Source: Nomia melanderi
Taxonomy: Eukaryota; Arthropoda; Insecta; Hymenoptera; Halictidae
Assembly (NCBI RefSeq): GCF_051020985.1
Contig: NC_135000.1
Coordinates: 23,590,784-23,654,783 of the forward strand
Direction of reading: 5' to 3'
Length of the DNA: 64,000 nt
Below the pieces are notes generated by a model. The model did no database searches, was not told the origin of the DNA, and saw nothing but the letters and a program-made list of their open reading frames with translations. Positions 1-10,502 of this stretch are shown piece after piece. How positions within the stretch are numbered: the stretch's first letter is position 1; each line of letters opens with the position of its first letter. The translations under genes and the position numbers were made by a program.

Positions 1-156
1 GATGTTGTGCCTACACATCCCCGATTAAATGCCGTATTAACTCCGGGGCCCTTCATATTTTAGGCCCCGCGCATCAACGGACGGGTGCACCGCGAGAGAA
101 CGTTTCCGTTGGGGGCACGACAGGGAGACGGTATTTTCGTTGCGCCGGGCACCTAC

Positions 157-430
157 GGGGAAGCGGAGAAAAAGAGATGGCTGGAGAGAAAGAACGATAC
201 ACCGGTATATGGAGGAGGGGGGGGGGGATTCTACGGATAGCCTGTTCGCGAAAAGGGGTTAAGACGCGGAGGAAACAAAACGAAGCGGAGAAATGAAGCG
301 GGAGGTGAATGGTGAAGGGGGGCAGGATAGAGGAAGCAGAAAAAGACGGAGTCGAGAGCAGAGGCCAGAACCAGGACCGAGGCCCCGGTGAGAAAGAAGG
401 ATGCAGAGGCTGACGAGGGGACGGGGAGGA
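157..430. repeat. Purine-rich low-complexity tract with an 11-G run
   Basis: The plus strand is dominated by A and G, with GGA/GAA-like words and an uninterrupted G run at 217-227. Open frames on the minus strand here are serine, proline and leucine rich, which is what a C+T-rich template gives. I read it as simple sequence, not coding. The flanks (1-156 and 431-710) hold no recognisable gene; 622-695 is C-rich. Confidence 0.75.
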
Positions 431-1760
431 TACATCTCACGTCTCAAGGCATCGTCAAGTGATTTACGCGCACGAATGTGGCGTAGGTACGATAATTAAG
501 CGAGGAGCCGCTCGAGCCCCGATCGCGCCGGTGCAGCTTTTCACTCTTCTCGGTTCGGCCGCGTGGGCGGTCTCTCGGGGCTCCGTCCAAATTTGACACG
601 CGTATCATAACCCTTCCGACTTAGTTCCCTCGCCCACCCTCTGCCCGGGCCCCCCGTTCCTCGCTCGTCCCCCTCTCGCCGCCGTCCGTTGGTCTCTTCT
701 GCATGCGTGAGCGTATTTGTACCTGTACCCTGGCTGCCGCGAACTCTCTACCTCATCTGCGGATTTCAGGCGCAGTGTCAGCGAGCGAGTGTTATTAAGT
801 TATACGCGTGGTAGCCCTGACGGTGGGAATTTTTCCCAGAGGTTGCCGCAGGTGTCTCGCGGCTTCGCGGAATTTTGTCCAGGTGTTTTGCTCGGATTTC
901 TGTTCCTCCTCGGTCGGGCCGAAGTCGAAGCTAGGAACCCGGGAGTTATTAATCTCCGACGATGTTTAAGGGCTACGGGTCTTCCGAATCGATACTCCGG
1001 GTCAAGTTAATTCTCGATCCGCTCGGAGGAAGGGTCGGCGGCCGCGGCGTGCCGGGCTAAAAGTGGGTTTGATTAAAACCCCGCGCCGGAAAGTAAAATA
1101 TGAACACGAGTTTCGTCGCGGAATTCATGGTGGCTGCTAACTGGAGTGGAACTTCGCAAGATAAACGGTCGCAGTTCGCTAGTTCGGAATCCTGATTGAA
1201 ATTGGATCAAACGAGACAAACAATCGATCCGGCGGCCGTTGCCTCGCAGGCTTTCCCGTTCCTTTTTCCTTTCCGGCTTTTTTTCCTCTGTCCGCCCTGG
1301 TTCGCCGTGTTTCCTGGCTGCCGACGCGCGAAGGGCGTCGGTATTTATGGGGAAAGCTGACGGGCCGGCGAAACGGCCGGCTCCATTTGCAATTGGATCG
1401 AGCAAGACGCGCGGGATCGATCGTTGTCCGCGTGCTTTACGAGGACCGTCACCGATCGGCCCTGTCGCTGTTCATCGCGGACGCGCGGTATAATTCCGGA
1501 TCCGTCGGCCGACGAATCAATGACGTTATCCGTGCGCGCGGCCGGACCTCCCCGATATTTGCAACGTTAATGCCCGGATAGAAAGCCAGGGCTCGACGCG
1601 TTCGCCCCTGGACAACGGGCAGGACGATCGGGAAAGGGAGACGCGGACGGGATCGGGGACGGAGCACGGTCACGTGGGGTGGTCCGTGCGTCTATGCCGG
1701 GCTTTTTGTACCTATCCGCTATGGCGGTTACCTCTCCGACCCGATACACGGGCTAGGAAT
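431..1760. other. CpG-rich non-coding block
   Basis: CpG is frequent throughout and short open frames overlap on both strands, but none has a recognisable domain or a convincing splice context. Two short GC hairpins lie inside at 1321-1381 and are listed separately. The frames at 717-1010, 1073-1405 and 1239-1493 look like products of stop-poor CpG-rich sequence. No RNA gene was seen. Confidence 0.5.
1321..1381. other. Pair of adjacent GC-rich hairpins
   Basis: The first hairpin has a 7-bp perfect stem (CCGACGC at 1321-1327 pairing with GCGTCGG at 1335-1341) and a 7-nt loop. The second has a 6-bp stem (GCCGGC at 1364-1369 and 1376-1381) and a 6-nt loop. Nothing ties them to a known RNA. Short GC stems arise by chance in CpG-rich sequence. 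Confidence 0.4.
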
Positions 1761-3320
1761 TCGCGAAATCCGAATGCAACTGGCAAATTGCTGTCCAAGA
1801 ATCCGACGGTGGAATTCCATTGAACGAAATGCCATCACCGTGTTCTTACCTGGACGCGAAGGAATGGACCTGGGGATTCGATTTCGGGACTCGGGGTTTC
1901 TTGGATGCGGGACATACGGCCGCCTCTTAATATCGTCGACGATTTATTTTCGTGGACGTTGACGATGTTATTATTGCTGTGGCACGGCCATTATTTTTCA
2001 ATTCGAATCGGTGGAATATTAATCATTAGCACTTGATAAGCGACTATATCACTGTTCGATTTGATATAGAACAATTATATAGTCTCATATGTATATAAAA
2101 TTCAGCATTCTATAATCCATCGATACGAGAAATATCGAAACAGCTTTGTTTCTTAATTTATCTATGAATATGTCGAATAAATGAAAATGATGAATAATTC
2201 TGGTGAAAAACTTCTTGCAAAAGGTTAACGGACGCGAGACGATTTGAAGTTCGAATGTAGATAGCGCTGTAGTCATCGATGATTCATTGTGCGAACGTTA
2301 ATGTTTCTATTACCACACATACTATTTGCTTATGACATCCGATCCTCGATCGAACGATAATTATTAGCTAGGAGAGATTCATTCATTAATCCCCTCGACC
2401 GAAGCGGTAGCGATAACCCGTCATTAAACGGCGGTTTCGCAACAGAAAGATGAAGCTACTTATCAAAGTAAACCGGTGCCTGAGTAAATACTTCTTAGGA
2501 TACCGTAATGCCTTTTACTTGAAGCGATAATACTCGGCATTCGACTCTCCCTTCCCTTTCTTTGCATCATCCTTCTCACTTTTGCTTAGGGCACTCGGTG
2601 GCTCGACGGTAAATCCTTCGACCTCTCCAAGGTTGAGTGCCATGGAGAGTTGTCTACGGATTAGAGCTCTATAAGGACTTGGTCAGAGTAGGCTCAAACC
2701 GGAGGGCACTCGAGGAATACACGCAATGCTAAAGGGCAATGAGAAAAATAAGCCGGGAGGGAACGTTTCCCCCAAAACACGGGGAAACTCCGTTGCATAG
2801 TATACATAACAGGGTGGAACGGGCGGACTGTATTATTCTTCGAACGCCAGGATTCACGAGGATATCATCCTACCAATTAAAACTTAAAAAATTTAATTTA
2901 GATGACCAACGATAAGACCATGCATCAAACTTCACCTCCAAAGGTTTGCTCTTGCCTCGGAACCTCTCCGCAATTTATTACATCTGCTTTGCGGTTAATA
3001 ACTTGTTAAAAGAAATGAGAGTAGAATATCGACCGTAAATCACAAAGATTAAATACCAGAGCAACGGTATCTCATTCCGCTGCGAAATCTCCGTCACGAG
3101 CCGGGCCGAATATCATACCGCAAAAGGATCGTGAAGAAAAACCGCTTCCCAACGAAATGACAAGAGCAACGAATAACGAAATAATCACGCCCGTAATCCG
3201 TTGCATTTCCAATCGCAATCGAAGACAGATACAAGGTATCGATAGACCTAATATTTTTTCCCCGATCAAACCGGCTCCGCGGCTTACGTAACAAGTATCC
3301 ATCCAGCGGAGGGTTTGGCC
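1761..3320. other. Mixed and AT-rich non-coding stretch with a CpG-poor patch
   Basis: From about 1980 to 2550 and 2860 to 3060 the sequence is AT-rich with no open frame of note. At about 2570-2860 it becomes CpG-poor, and the word GGGCACTCG occurs twice (near 2589 and 2704). The minus-strand frames at 3072-3332 have no recognisable domain. I see no gene. Confidence 0.45.
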
Positions 3321-3322
3321 CC

Positions 3323-3430
3323 GAAAGAACAAGAAAAAGTCGAATACGAAGAAGGAGGGGAAGAAGGAGAAGGAAAAGAAGAATAAGAATCGGAAGGGGG
3401 GAAAAAAGAGAAACAGGGGCGGGGGGCAGG
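3323..3430. repeat. Purine-rich low-complexity tract ending in G runs
   Basis: This is an A/G tract of GAA, GGA and AAG words, interrupted by occasional C or T, ending in G runs near 3396-3401 and 3416-3426. The clustered G runs could form a G-quadruplex, but one loop would be long. It separates the AT-rich stretch upstream from a CpG-rich island downstream. Confidence 0.7.
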
Positions 3431-3479
3431 TCGGAGGATTAATAGCTCCTGGCTAAAACCTAGTCCTTAAAAGATTAAA

Positions 3480-4240
3480 GTGGCCCGATTCCAATGGACC
3501 ACCCTCCGCAACGCGCTCCGCGCGTGTATGCGGCGAGGCGGCCGGTTATCGCGAAGGAAATTCGTGCGGGACACGGGACGGTGATCAAAGCGCGAGATGA
3601 CCGGTTAGCGGCGTGCGGGAAACGCGGTCGGTTTGGCGCGGGGCCTCTATTTCAGCCACGATATTTCAATGCTGCCGACTGACAAATGAGCGGCAATTGC
3701 TACTTGGCGTACACCGGTGGGCGCAGCGACGAGGAGGCCCTCGCCAGAGAGCGAGCGAGCGAGCGAGCGAGCGGGCAACTTTCTGCCGGCCACCGCCGCC
3801 ATCAGCGAAGGCAAATGATTTACCCCGTAATACCGATAGCCCGTATGATCGATTCGAGCATTAATGCCGGGCCCGGACGTGCAGGCGAGCACCGTCGGCC
3901 GTGCGCGACGCGACGCCTCGTTCCGATGTATATTTCTCCCCGGCATTACACACTCTCGGCATTGATGTCCGATACGCCAGGGGTACCTGCGCCGCGGCGC
4001 GGAGTGACCGGTGACCGGGATGCCGCGCGATTGATGTTTGCACGCGTAACGCGGCTCCCCAACGATCGGTGTGTACGTAGCCACGGCACGATACCTGCCG
4101 GACACGACGGACTCGCCGACCAGCCGAATCGCCGTGCTCCCATGGAATGGCCGATGCGAGTCGGCGATGCGTGATTTACCGTGCTTCCGACTCACGATTA
4201 CGCGCGGGCCAAGCTGCGATACGCTTGAGCGGTTGGTGTC
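3480..4240. other. CpG-rich island with overlapping antisense open frames
   Basis: CpG density rises sharply here compared with the AT-rich DNA that follows from 4241. Long frames are open on both strands at once (minus 3647-4195, 182 codons; plus 3686-4174, 162 codons). The predicted peptides are rich in Arg, Ala, Gly and Pro and include translated microsatellite. I recognise no domain, so I read this as a CpG island without visible coding capacity. It could hold a promoter, but I found no core promoter motif that decides this. Confidence 0.4.
3749..3772 (+). repeat. GAGC tetranucleotide microsatellite
   Basis: Six uninterrupted GAGC units are followed by a GGGC variant. It lies inside the CpG-rich island and creates Arg/Ala/Ser/Glu repeats in several frames. 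Confidence 0.9.
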
Positions 4241-6600
4241 TTTCAGAGTGCACTTTAGAATAACTTCGGAAGAGTTTTTTTCTGGAGAACTGTTATATAC
4301 TGGATATTGGTAACTGATAAAAGGGAATATATTTATGATAGATGCATGTGAGAAGAATAGTTGAATAGGTTTCTCTGCAGTAATTAGTGTATCGTTGGAA
4401 ACTGTTGAAGATGTAGACTTGTAGAACTATCTCGCGTGAAATTACCTTATATGGGAGTCGGTTTGCTTACGGGCTCTATCGTGAATGTGCTACTAAAATA
4501 CTAAAGGATGCGCGATAGTCTTCTTTTGCGGGATTTTGAGTTTAGAGCTAATGGTGGTAAGTAGTTTGGAGTTATTACCATTGGGCTGTGGACGAAAGCT
4601 TTAATGAATAAGAAGTGTTAATTGTGAATACGCGACAGAGGCAGGTTTTGCTGCAGAGCTCTGGTAATTCATTTTACCAGGAACTGCGTAAGAATCAGCT
4701 TCTCCGCTGATTAGAAGATGACGGTGCAATTCGTGTGGTTAGTGCTGTTTTGAAATTAATTTCGACTTTCATTCTTCCTATTGGATTCTATTTCTTGCAC
4801 GCCGTTTGCCTGGGTATTCCTTCAATTGCTAATCAACCCTAGACTACAAGCAATATATGCATGTCATGCAGATTGCGTTTCATAGGATTTGTTGGTGAGA
4901 AAGAAGAATTTGAAGGGAGCTGCCTGTGCAGAGCAGCATTGAATTCGAAATTAAATTTTGCAATGAATTCGTATAAAGCAGAGGAAGAAGGATAAAGAGG
5001 ACCAAGCAAGATAGAGGATAAAATTCCCAGCTGCAGATATTAATTCCTGTTTGTCTCAGCAAAGAGTTTATTTACTAATTTACTTTGAAAGGTACGCTTC
5101 TGTTTAGCACGTGCAATATTGTTCAGAGGTTAAGCGTAACGGGCGTATCAAACATAACCGTCTAATTTTTGTTTATAGAAACTGTTCAACTTAACTAGAC
5201 CAGCATGATTGGTATTTAATCAATTCAGCATATATATGTTGCTTCTAGTGTACGTGCCACAGGAGATAGACATCACCTGTAGTTTACGCACAACAATGCT
5301 CTATCCCGTTTCAGTCGTCAAGCAAGGCATTACCAGGTCGGACAGTTCTATGGTAAATGGATAGAACGTGTAGCACCGATTGCTTGACCTGCAACCGCGC
5401 AATGGATCCATTGAATCCGACGGTCGTCAGGTTCGAATCGAGCCGATCCTCTTTCAATGGCCTCCAATTAATCGTGACCCTTTTATAATATTTCTCGCCG
5501 AGAATTATCGGAAAAGAAAGCACTCGGAGCTCGTTGTGCCTCGATAGTTCTCGAATCGATCGACGTTTATTTGCGGTGTTTCGCATTAAGAATTCCCCTT
5601 CACCGCGAAACAAAAATAAAAGTAATGCGGTTCAATATGCGACAGCTTGTTAAGCAGAAAATTGTGGTTGTCTTTAAATAAAGCTCGGCTCGTTGTTTTC
5701 ATGAAAGTTTGAAGCACGGCGGCGGCTTGCTCGGCCGGCGTTACGGCCGCGAGACAAAAAATCCATTTGTTTTCGGGATTGTCATGCATATTTTGCATTG
5801 TCTCGTATTTCGCCTTGGCAAAGCGGAGCCGCGTTATTGACGTATTGCGGTAGCAAAACCGGTTCCCCGGCCGCGGCTCTTCGGTCGGCCGGGTCACAAG
5901 TAAAATTATTCCCGTCATTAAACTGACGTCCCGGCGCCCTGGAGATGAGGGCGCAACGTTTACCGGTTTTATGGGCACTTGCATTTTACTGGTTTAATCT
6001 CTGCGCGCTCGCGAAGGCGGTGCTTCCACTCCCGCGGATACGTATCTCGCCACCTACTTTTAGACCCCTTAATTCTACGTATTTGTATTTATTCCTTGCA
6101 GTCTTCATCGGTCTTCCTCACCGCTCTATCCAACCGGCGGCTCGTTAGTCTCCACAGTTTAATCAAAGTTAAACAAATCCGTCTTTATCCGTACCACCGT
6201 TGATAGGAACGCTGACACGACAACGAATGGAAGAACAAAGATCATCGCGTTCCGTTCGAGCAGAAACAGAAGCAAACCGAATTGAACAGTTAATTATGGA
6301 AACGCGTATTAATAAACTTTTTACCGATGATAAAAATCGTTGGCCTTCAACCGGCCATCGCGGATGCGTAAATCCGCCATTCCGTTTTCTCGTAAAAACA
6401 CCGTCGTTATTGTACAACGAATCGTAAATTTCTCAATTATTCCTTCCATCGCGAACAATTAATATCAGCGTCTTTTTTAATAGATCTATCTTAAGAAACG
6501 AACGCGCAACCCTCGTGTGTACACAGAATAGTTAATGGAAATTAAGTCGGTTCACTGCAAGAAGGTCGACTCTTTTTAAGGCTAGGCGCGTTTCAGCATC
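4241..6600. other. AT-rich to mixed non-coding stretch
   Basis: 4241-5300 is AT-rich and has no notable open frame. 5310-6430 has scattered frames of up to 132 codons on the minus strand, with no recognisable domain. A bipartite octamer-like site, ATGCAT then ATT then TTGCAT, is at 5784-5798; it resembles spaced POU half-sites but is not diagnostic. A pyrimidine-plus-CAG acceptor-like sequence ends near 6101. A T-arm-like word near 5430 does not fold into a tRNA. Confidence 0.4.
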
Positions 6601-7360
6601 ACAGTAGCTTTAATTATGCACGAGCAATCTGTTCGGCTATTATTCGAGACGGCGCGGAAAGTTGCTTTACGATATGCATGTACATATTTGGAGGAGTGTC
6701 GCTGTCTCACTTTTCTTTCGCGTAATCTTCGTTACGCCCACGCCGATCCTCTATCCTCCATCGTGGTGGATCTCCGAGTGATCACGCGAACGAAGCGTCT
6801 TCCTTATTTTCGAAACTTCTGCGGTTTCCGGTGCTTACTCGCCCGTTTCCGTGGAACATTACGATTTCCCACGGACCCCTTCCCTTTTGCCCTTTCGTCC
6901 CGGATGGAACTTATCGGAACGTGACGCGCGCGCCGCGGCGGACGACTCGTCGTCGCGTTTCGAGACGAACGGTCCTGTTTTTCTCTCTTTCCCGTGTTGC
7001 CGAGCGTCGCGTTGCCTCCCGAGAGTCTCTGGGCGAGTAACGGTCGCCCAGCTAACGCTTCCACGGATCTTGAATCTCGAATCTCGTTCTACGCGGCAAG
7101 ATTGGCCGAACGTAATGTCGTACCAGGAGGACAACTGTAAAAGCGTCCCCGACTACGGTCGTTAGAGATAGTTTTACGACGAGACCGGCCCGATAAGACG
7201 CAGTTACGGCATGATGCGGCACGACGCACCGGGGAGTATCGCCGGGCGAAACCGAAACGCGAGAATAGGTTTGCTTTTACGGTGATCTGCTGCGTGCCAG
7301 ACGGCCTCGGAAACGAATATCGGAGCAGCTCGCGGCGAGATCTCGTTCGGTGTTTGGATA
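6601..7360. other. CpG-rich non-coding block
   Basis: Frames of roughly 70-120 codons are open on both strands (for example plus 6616-6924 and 6851-7165, minus 6859-7134 and 7089-7454). All are rich in Arg, Ser and Pro with no recognisable domain. This mutual openness is the mark of stop-poor CpG-rich DNA. I see no RNA gene. Confidence 0.45.
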
Positions 7361-7364
7361 CTGC

Positions 7365-7461
7365 GCCAATCACCCGTGCTAATGCGGCGTTGTTTGCGCC
7401 GGGAGGACGAAAACAACCCTTGGAGCGCGCAGTTCGCGAATAACCGGTGTTCATTGTAAGT
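7365..7461 (+). promoter_or_regulatory. Possible promoter and first-exon segment
   Basis: A CCAAT-type word in the context GCGCCAATCACC lies near 7368-7379. About 75 bp downstream is a donor-like sequence, ATTGTAAGTAG, near 7454-7464. The block sits at the end of a CpG-rich stretch, just before the sequence turns AT-rich. Together these could mark a transcription start with a short untranslated first exon on the plus strand. Each element is short and could be chance, so the call is weak. Confidence 0.15.
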
Positions 7462-7464
7462 AGT

Positions 7465-8690
7465 TTTGTTCTTCTTCGATGAGCTTATTGTAGGATAAGT
7501 TATCTTCCGCGGTGTGAAATCAACGGGGCACACACACGTGGATTACAGAGATTCCATCGATTTAAAACTGCCGATCTTTGTTTCGATCTGGTCACGAATG
7601 GTGACCGTTCGCATTATTGGATGTTCAAATATTGATGCATGTTAGAGAAAACATGATTTATCGGGATGAATCGCTGAATAGTTCGGGGATAAATGTACCG
7701 TTATTAAATCCGCGGATGATGCGTCAGTGTGAATCATAATAAAATCTAAATCGAACGGTGTAATGTTTTATTTATACACGCGCTGATCGATTATTTTTCT
7801 AAATGGTCGCCAAGCATTTGCATACTTATCGTAGCAGGAAACCAATTTACGCGTTGCGCTCGCAAAAAATTCCCGTCCAATTTTCCGACGCCATGTTATG
7901 ATTGCTTCCGTCTCGGTACTCATCAATAACCCTCTCCAGTCTCTTTTCGAATGCTTCCCAGCACTTAATGACCGACTAACTACACCGACCATTCTGTTCC
8001 TGTACAGATACGAACTTTTTACGAATCACACTCTGAAGTGTAATCCTTTACACCCCAAAAAAACGTATTGCATCACGGGTACTTGGGCTGAAACGCACTC
8101 CTGGTGTTCCGTGATTAATATAGTGTAAACTACCAACGACTAATGCAGGTTACTCGAAGCTGTACATCGACAATAATTTTTTATTACCATCTATCACTAT
8201 CTATCATCAATTAAACGCATCTTTCATTGCAATTTACTGAACCTACACATTGCGTTCACTCGAATATCCAGAAACGATATCGTCACGTTTAACTGATTGT
8301 CACACGATCGCACTTTCGACTACTACATTAACCCTTCGTACTTCAATATTAAGGTTCGTTTAACTTAATTGCTCATGAAACGTTCAAATAGAATAGTTCT
8401 ATCCCTTAATTTCTATATTATTCATATTAACATTAATTATAGAACGTATCGTTGATATTTCATCAGAAAATGAGGAATATATCAAGCGAAACAATTTTCG
8501 AGTGCAAACGGTTAATCTCTGCAAAAGATATATCTAACCGTTTAAAGAATTTCCCTCGATCTCTCTCCAACCGAAAATACTGTCTTTTCCAATAAGAAAA
8601 CACTGACAATATTCCGTTAAAACTCGCGAGAGCGTAGTGGCACGCTGCGATCGGGCACATCCGAGTAGTCAAGTGAATTCGCGAGAAGTC
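7465..8690. other. AT-rich non-coding stretch
   Basis: No convincing open frame or RNA gene was seen. An 18-bp word at 8325-8342 (ACATTAACCCTTCGTACT) recurs with one mismatch at 16645-16662. The rest is AT-rich sequence with short frames on both strands. Confidence 0.5.
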
Positions 8691-9530
8691 AATTCACGGG
8701 TCCGCTCGTAAAAGTTCTCGTGAACGAAGAATGAAAAGATAGACGTTATTGGCTGTCGTATCGCGATGTCGATTGCGCGGACACGTGCGCGCTGTTCGAT
8801 TCGAGGGACTTCCGCGAGGATACCGGCACGCCCGTGAAGCTTCAAATATTGAATACCGCGATACCCGTCGAGCGTAATACGCTCGCGCGGAACGGTTACG
8901 ACCGCGGTGGTAAATTAAGAACGAATTTTTCCATTGTGCGGCTTGAAGAGGCCTGCACGCTGTTCTCACGGTTGTTCCTTTGATTTCGAGGCCTTCGACA
9001 CTTGCCGCCCCCTCGCGCGAGGGGGTTGCGGAGATTCAGGGGGCGAGGCGAGGAACACACCCGCATTGCCCGGCGACCACTAAGAGGCAAGAGCGGCTTT
9101 TAGAACAATAGCACTTTCGAGTCTCGAGTGCGTTACCTATTCTTCTGACCAGTACGATATTATACGCCGAGGGAACGAACGGGCCCCTCCGACCCGTTCC
9201 CGGATGCCACCGGTGAAAAAGTACCGGCCGTGGAAAAGTTCCTGTCGCTCCCTTCGCGCGAATCAAGCGAATTTACCATCGCTTAAGAATTTAATTTAAG
9301 ACCGCTGTGTGAATCTTGAGCGGTTCGTGTAGTACTCACTCTTTCATGGCATAGGGTGATTCTATTGGAATTAATTTCTAACGTGTTGTTACTTTTAATT
9401 GTTACTCTTCTTTGTTACCACTTTCTAGTTGTCTGAATATTGTTACTCGAAATCAGTTTTCTTATTGTAATTGTTTTCAGCTAATAATATGTATTTCATA
9501 TTGCGATCAGCGTGTGTACTTACTGCTGCA
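8691..9530. other. CpG-rich block followed by AT-rich sequence
   Basis: 8691-9270 is CpG-rich, with overlapping Arg-rich frames on the minus strand and no recognisable product. From 9280 the sequence becomes AT- and T-rich, leading into the inverted-repeat element at 9533. A perfect palindrome at 9008-9025 is listed separately. Confidence 0.45.
9008..9025. repeat. Perfect 18-bp GC palindrome
   Basis: CCCCCTCGCGCGAGGGGG is its own reverse complement with no central spacer. It could extrude as a small cruciform or bind a symmetric dimer. Part of the arm reappears as GGGGGCGAGG about 15 bp downstream. Confidence 0.85.
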
Positions 9531-9532
9531 CT

Positions 9533-9742
9533 TTAACACGTTGAATGCCACGGGGTCACCGGTGACCCGCAAGGAAATCGAATTACTATAATTCATTCGA
9601 TTAAACGATGATAATTTGGAAACATTTCTGTATTATAAATATATCAACGTGCAATAATAATAAAAAACAAACGATTTAATATTATATTATTTCCATTTTG
9701 TGTATCTTGCTCTATGAAATCGTATTGCATTCAACGCGTTAA
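9533..9742. mobile_element. MITE-like inverted-repeat element, about 210 bp
   Basis: The left end TTAACACGTTGAATGCCA (9533-9550) and the right end TTGCATTCAACGCGTTAA (9725-9742) are inverted repeats matching at 16 of 18 positions. Next to the left end is a perfect 16-bp palindrome, GGGTCACCGGTGACCC, at 9553-9568. The interior is AT-rich and has no open frame, so the element would be non-autonomous. The size, terminal inverted repeats and lack of coding sequence fit a miniature inverted-repeat transposable element. I could not identify a clear target-site duplication, so the exact ends and superfamily are uncertain. Confidence 0.6.
9553..9568. repeat. Perfect 16-bp palindrome inside the MITE-like element
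   Basis: GGGTCACCGGTGACCC has two 8-bp arms without a spacer. It lies 2 bp inside the left terminal repeat, and no copy is present beside the right repeat, so the element is asymmetric. Confidence 0.85.
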
Positions 9743-10420
9743 TTATTCAGGTACACTAAAAGAAGAATTTTTGCAATAATAGAATATTCTTCACTCTGTC
9801 GTATGACGTAAATGGGTTAAATGTCGCGCCGAAGTGGAGACGCGTCTATGTAGAAAGTGTAATACACTGAAGGTTAAACGAAGCCGTAATTCAGTGGCCA
9901 TTGAATATAATCTCAACAGTTGCCGATAAACATGTCGCCGGCGACCGTTAAGAAACGAAAAATGCAGGAGCTTCCAGGCGATCCTTTCAATAATTAATTC
10001 TCGGTTTGTGTAATTAATGACGCGCGGAAACGAGCGCCATTTAGAAGGCGTTCGAAGGGCATTCGGCCGATTTCAAGATCATTTAAGTGTCACTTAAAAG
10101 CTACTCAAGCGTTATTGGAAGCGCACCGACCGCATAAACGACACGTAACGCGTCGAATAAAATATTCTACGCGAGAACCGGAGTCGTATTCGTCCCCCCG
10201 ATATGTACATTCGCTCGTTATCGAAATTTCGAACTTCGAATTTTTCTAATCGAACCCTGCTCCCCATAATCCTACTAATAACGCTCATTCAATGGTCGCG
10301 GCTCCGATCTATCCGTGATCGCGACGCCGTCGTAATCGTTGAAAAAAGAATCATTATTGCATAACGATCGTCGCGGTTGAATTCGCGCGTAGAACAGGTT
10401 CTACGGTCAGGATCCGCCTC
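9743..10420. other. Non-coding stretch, no gene seen
   Basis: Moderately AT-rich sequence with scattered CpG and only short frames on either strand. A heat-shock-like dyad, AGAATATTCT, lies near 9781. No RNA gene or repeat was recognised. Confidence 0.45.
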
Positions 10421-10502
10421 GCGAGTTAAGTTGTTAAGTCGGTTCGAAAGAGATATACTTTGCGAGTTAAGTTGTAAAGTCGGCTCGAAAGAGATATTTC
10501 GC
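10421..10502 (+). repeat. 41-bp tandem duplication
   Basis: Two head-to-tail units begin at 10421 and 10462. Both start GCGAGTTAAGTTGT and continue through AAGTCGG, CTCGAAA or TTCGAAA, and GAGATAT, with only a few differences. The low divergence suggests a fairly recent duplication. Reading through gives a short repeat peptide in one frame, but I see no evidence that it is coding. Confidence 0.85.

Noticed and set aside
3647..4195. 182-codon minus frame
   Set aside because: A 162-codon plus frame covers the same CpG-rich island, and the peptide includes translated GAGC repeat.
5425..5445. tRNA T-arm-like word (GGTTCGAATC)
   Set aside because: The flanking bases do not pair into a 5-bp T-stem and no matching acceptor or anticodon arm is present.
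5784..5798. Spaced octamer (ATGCAT, ATT, TTGCAT) as a POU-factor site
   Set aside because: The spacing is not a standard POU dimer site. ATTTGCAT-type words occur several times in the window, so one instance is not evidence of regulation.
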